Part shown: positions 4,831 through 6,072 of the stretch, piece after piece
How positions within the stretch are numbered: the stretch's first letter is position 1
Layout of the letters: every line of letters starts with the position of its first letter
Source: an uncultured Hyphomicrobiales bacterium
Lineage (GTDB): Bacteria > Pseudomonadota > Alphaproteobacteria > Rhizobiales > Aestuariivirgaceae
DNA: 6,072 nucleotides
Reading direction: 5' to 3'
Assembly: GCA_903930095.1 (NCBI GenBank)
Contig: CAIYXE010000152.1
Coordinates: 1 to 6,072 of the forward strand
Translations under genes and position numbers: made by a program
Notes under the pieces: generated by a model
The model's input: the letters and a program-made list of their open reading frames with translations, nothing else
Database searches by the model: none
Told to the model about the DNA's origin: nothing

Positions 4831-6032
4831 CAGATCTGCCCGATGTCGCGCAGCATGTCGAGGAACCACGGTGTCTTGGGGTCGAAGTGCTTGCCGCCCT
4901 TGATGCGCGGGAACTCGATGGCGCGCAGCTCGTCGCCCCTCTCCTCGTCATGGCCGACGACGCCGGCAATCCCTGCGAGGGCAGAATCAACCGCCACATG
5001 AACCATGGCGCGGATCAGCTCCAGGTCGGCCTGGTTGGCGGCGGCGGAACGCCCGAAGTAGCCTGACTTCTGCACCAGCGTCTTGTCCGCGCCGATCTTC
5101 TTGGCGAATTGCTTGCCGAACCAGTCGCCCACCTTCACCTGGTCGAGCCTGACGTGGCCGAAGGCGTCGCGCTCCACGGTTTCGCCGCGGCCTTCGATCT
5201 CGGCCACGATTTCCTGCACGGCGGCCCCTTCGCTGACGAAGATCGAAACCGAATCCATCTTGTCCATCAGGGCCTTCAGCCGCGCGGCCTCGGCTTCGAT
5301 GTCGACCGGCATCTCGGGGATGTAGATCGCATCGACGTCCTTGTGCTGCCGGTCGAGGTTGAACTCGGGCAGGAATTCCAGCCTGTCGAGCCGCTCGCGC
5401 CAGGCCCTGGCGGTCGCGGCGGTCAGCCAGCCGCAGTGGCGGCCCATCACCTCATGGATGACCAGTTGGCGCGAGGAGGTCGACTGCTCGTTCACGACAT
5501 TCTCGAAGAACAGCGCGCCCTGTTCCGCTGCCGTCCAGGCGCCCAGCGTCTGGCGGATCGGCACCACGTCGTTGTCGATGGTCTTGGGCAGGCCCACCAC
5601 GGTGAGCTGGTAGCCGTTCTGCTTCAGATAGGCGGCCAGATCGGCGGCGGTGGTGTTGGTGTCGTCGCCGCCGATGGTGTGGAGGATGGTGATGCCGTCC
5701 TTGACGAGCTGGTTCGCCGCCACCTTGAGCGGGTCCTCGCCTTGCCTGACCAGGCCGCGCCTCACGCAGTCGGCCACGTTGGTGAGCTTCACCCGGCTGT
5801 TGCCCAGCGGCGTGCCGCCATGGGCGTGCAGCACATTGGCCCGGCGCCGCACCTCTGGGGTGACGGGAATGGAATTGCCCTGCAGCAGCCCCTTGTAGCC
5901 GCCGAGATAGCCGATCATCGGCGCCTCGGGTGCCACCTCCGAGTAGCGCTCGATCAGGCCGCCAACGGCGGAGGAGAGGCAGGGTGCCAGGCCCCCGGCA
6001 GTCAGCATGGCAATCTTGTGGTGCTGGGTCAT
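4830..6032 (-). CDS. pfp: Pyrophosphate--fructose 6-phosphate 1-phosphotransferase (PPi-PFK)
   Basis: This 400-residue cytoplasmic enzyme reversibly phosphorylates fructose 6-phosphate with PPi to fructose 1,6-bisphosphate. The phosphoryl-binding start TAGGLAPCLSSAVGG lies at 11-25. GGDDTNTTAADLA begins at 121, where Asp124 replaces the Gly of ATP-dependent enzymes. The catalytic motif PKTIDND at 149-155 has Lys150 where ATP enzymes have Gly (PGTIDND). Both changes mark PPi use. MGRHCGWLTAATA at 196-208 binds the sugar phosphate, and KSGYFGRSAAAN near the C terminus is typical of this short bacterial PPi group. Length is normal. ATG 6032 begins at the conserved N terminus and has an AGGAG site (+ strand 6043-6047) 10 bases upstream. 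Its stop overlaps the cytochrome start. The direction in vivo (glycolytic or gluconeogenic) cannot be read from sequence. Confidence 0.95.
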   Translation of the reverse strand: MTQHHKIAMLTAGGLAPCLSSAVGGLIERYSEVAPEAPMIGYLGGYKGLLQGNSIPVTPEVRRRANVLHAHGGTPLGNSRVKLTNVADCVRRGLVRQGEDPLKVAANQLVKDGITILHTIGGDDTNTTAADLAAYLKQNGYQLTVVGLPKTIDNDVVPIRQTLGAWTAAEQGALFFENVVNEQSTSSRQLVIHEVMGRHCGWLTAATARAWRERLDRLEFLPEFNLDRQHKDVDAIYIPEMPVDIEAEAARLKALMDKMDSVSIFVSEGAAVQEIVAEIEGRGETVERDAFGHVRLDQVKVGDWFGKQFAKKIGADKTLVQKSGYFGRSAAANQADLELIRAMVHVAVDSALAGIAGVVGHDEERGDELRAIEFPRIKGGKHFDPKTPWFLDMLRDIGQI

Positions 6033-6072
6033 GGGCGGGACACTCCTCGGCAGGTCAGGTTCCGGAGGGTTA

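Noticed and set aside
4423..4869. Longer cytochrome c start at 4869
   Set aside because: It adds 13 charged residues before a clear signal peptide, whereas the start at 4830 matches the TGATG overlap with pfp.
4364..4999. 211-residue minus-strand ORF overlapping the cytochrome gene
   Set aside because: It is out of frame with the cytochrome, which has a signal peptide and CATCH motif. The ORF's composition is that of a shadow.

Overview
The window looks like a chromosomal segment of a high-GC alphaproteobacterium, probably Hyphomicrobiales. This rests on gene content and protein style: a short-form PPi-dependent phosphofructokinase, a ModE-like regulator made of the DNA-binding domain only, a modABC operon behind a near-canonical Mo-box, and a glycine-zipper envelope protein. 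It is inferred, since no phylogenetic marker is present.

Layout. Bases 1 to about 580 are visibly less GC-rich than the rest. They hold a tight run of tiny plus-strand ORFs of unknown function: a Gly-rich tail running off the left edge, a 15-codon ORF, an 84-residue protein with two membrane segments, and an ORF whose 3' end runs into the neighbouring high-GC DNA. The first and last of these share a 13-residue motif. From about 590 the DNA is GC-rich. It starts with a strong hairpin and a convergent, secreted glycine-zipper protein (minus). Next is a decayed pfkB-type sugar kinase with only its two ends left (minus), then a plus-strand ModE-like regulator that meets modC tail to tail.

The right two thirds is minus strand. 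pfp (PPi-dependent phosphofructokinase) overlaps the start of a small periplasmic cytochrome c. A 77-bp gap then carries a perfect 9+9 bp inverted repeat of Mo-box type. It is followed by modA, modB and modC, each overlapping the next by ATGA.

How they fit together. ModA binds molybdate in the periplasm, ModB forms the channel, and ModC supplies ATP hydrolysis and carries a C-terminal TOBE/Mop-like domain. The ModE-like protein probably represses the operon at the Mo-box, although it has no molybdate-binding domain of its own. PPi-PFK replaces or supplements ATP-dependent phosphofructokinase, in keeping with the dead pfkB nearby. The cytochrome c belongs to the pfp transcript by position, but its electron partner is not evident. 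Most of the high-GC part is ordinary. The less explained parts are the left-hand small-ORF cluster, the pfkB relic and the pfp-cytochrome coupling.
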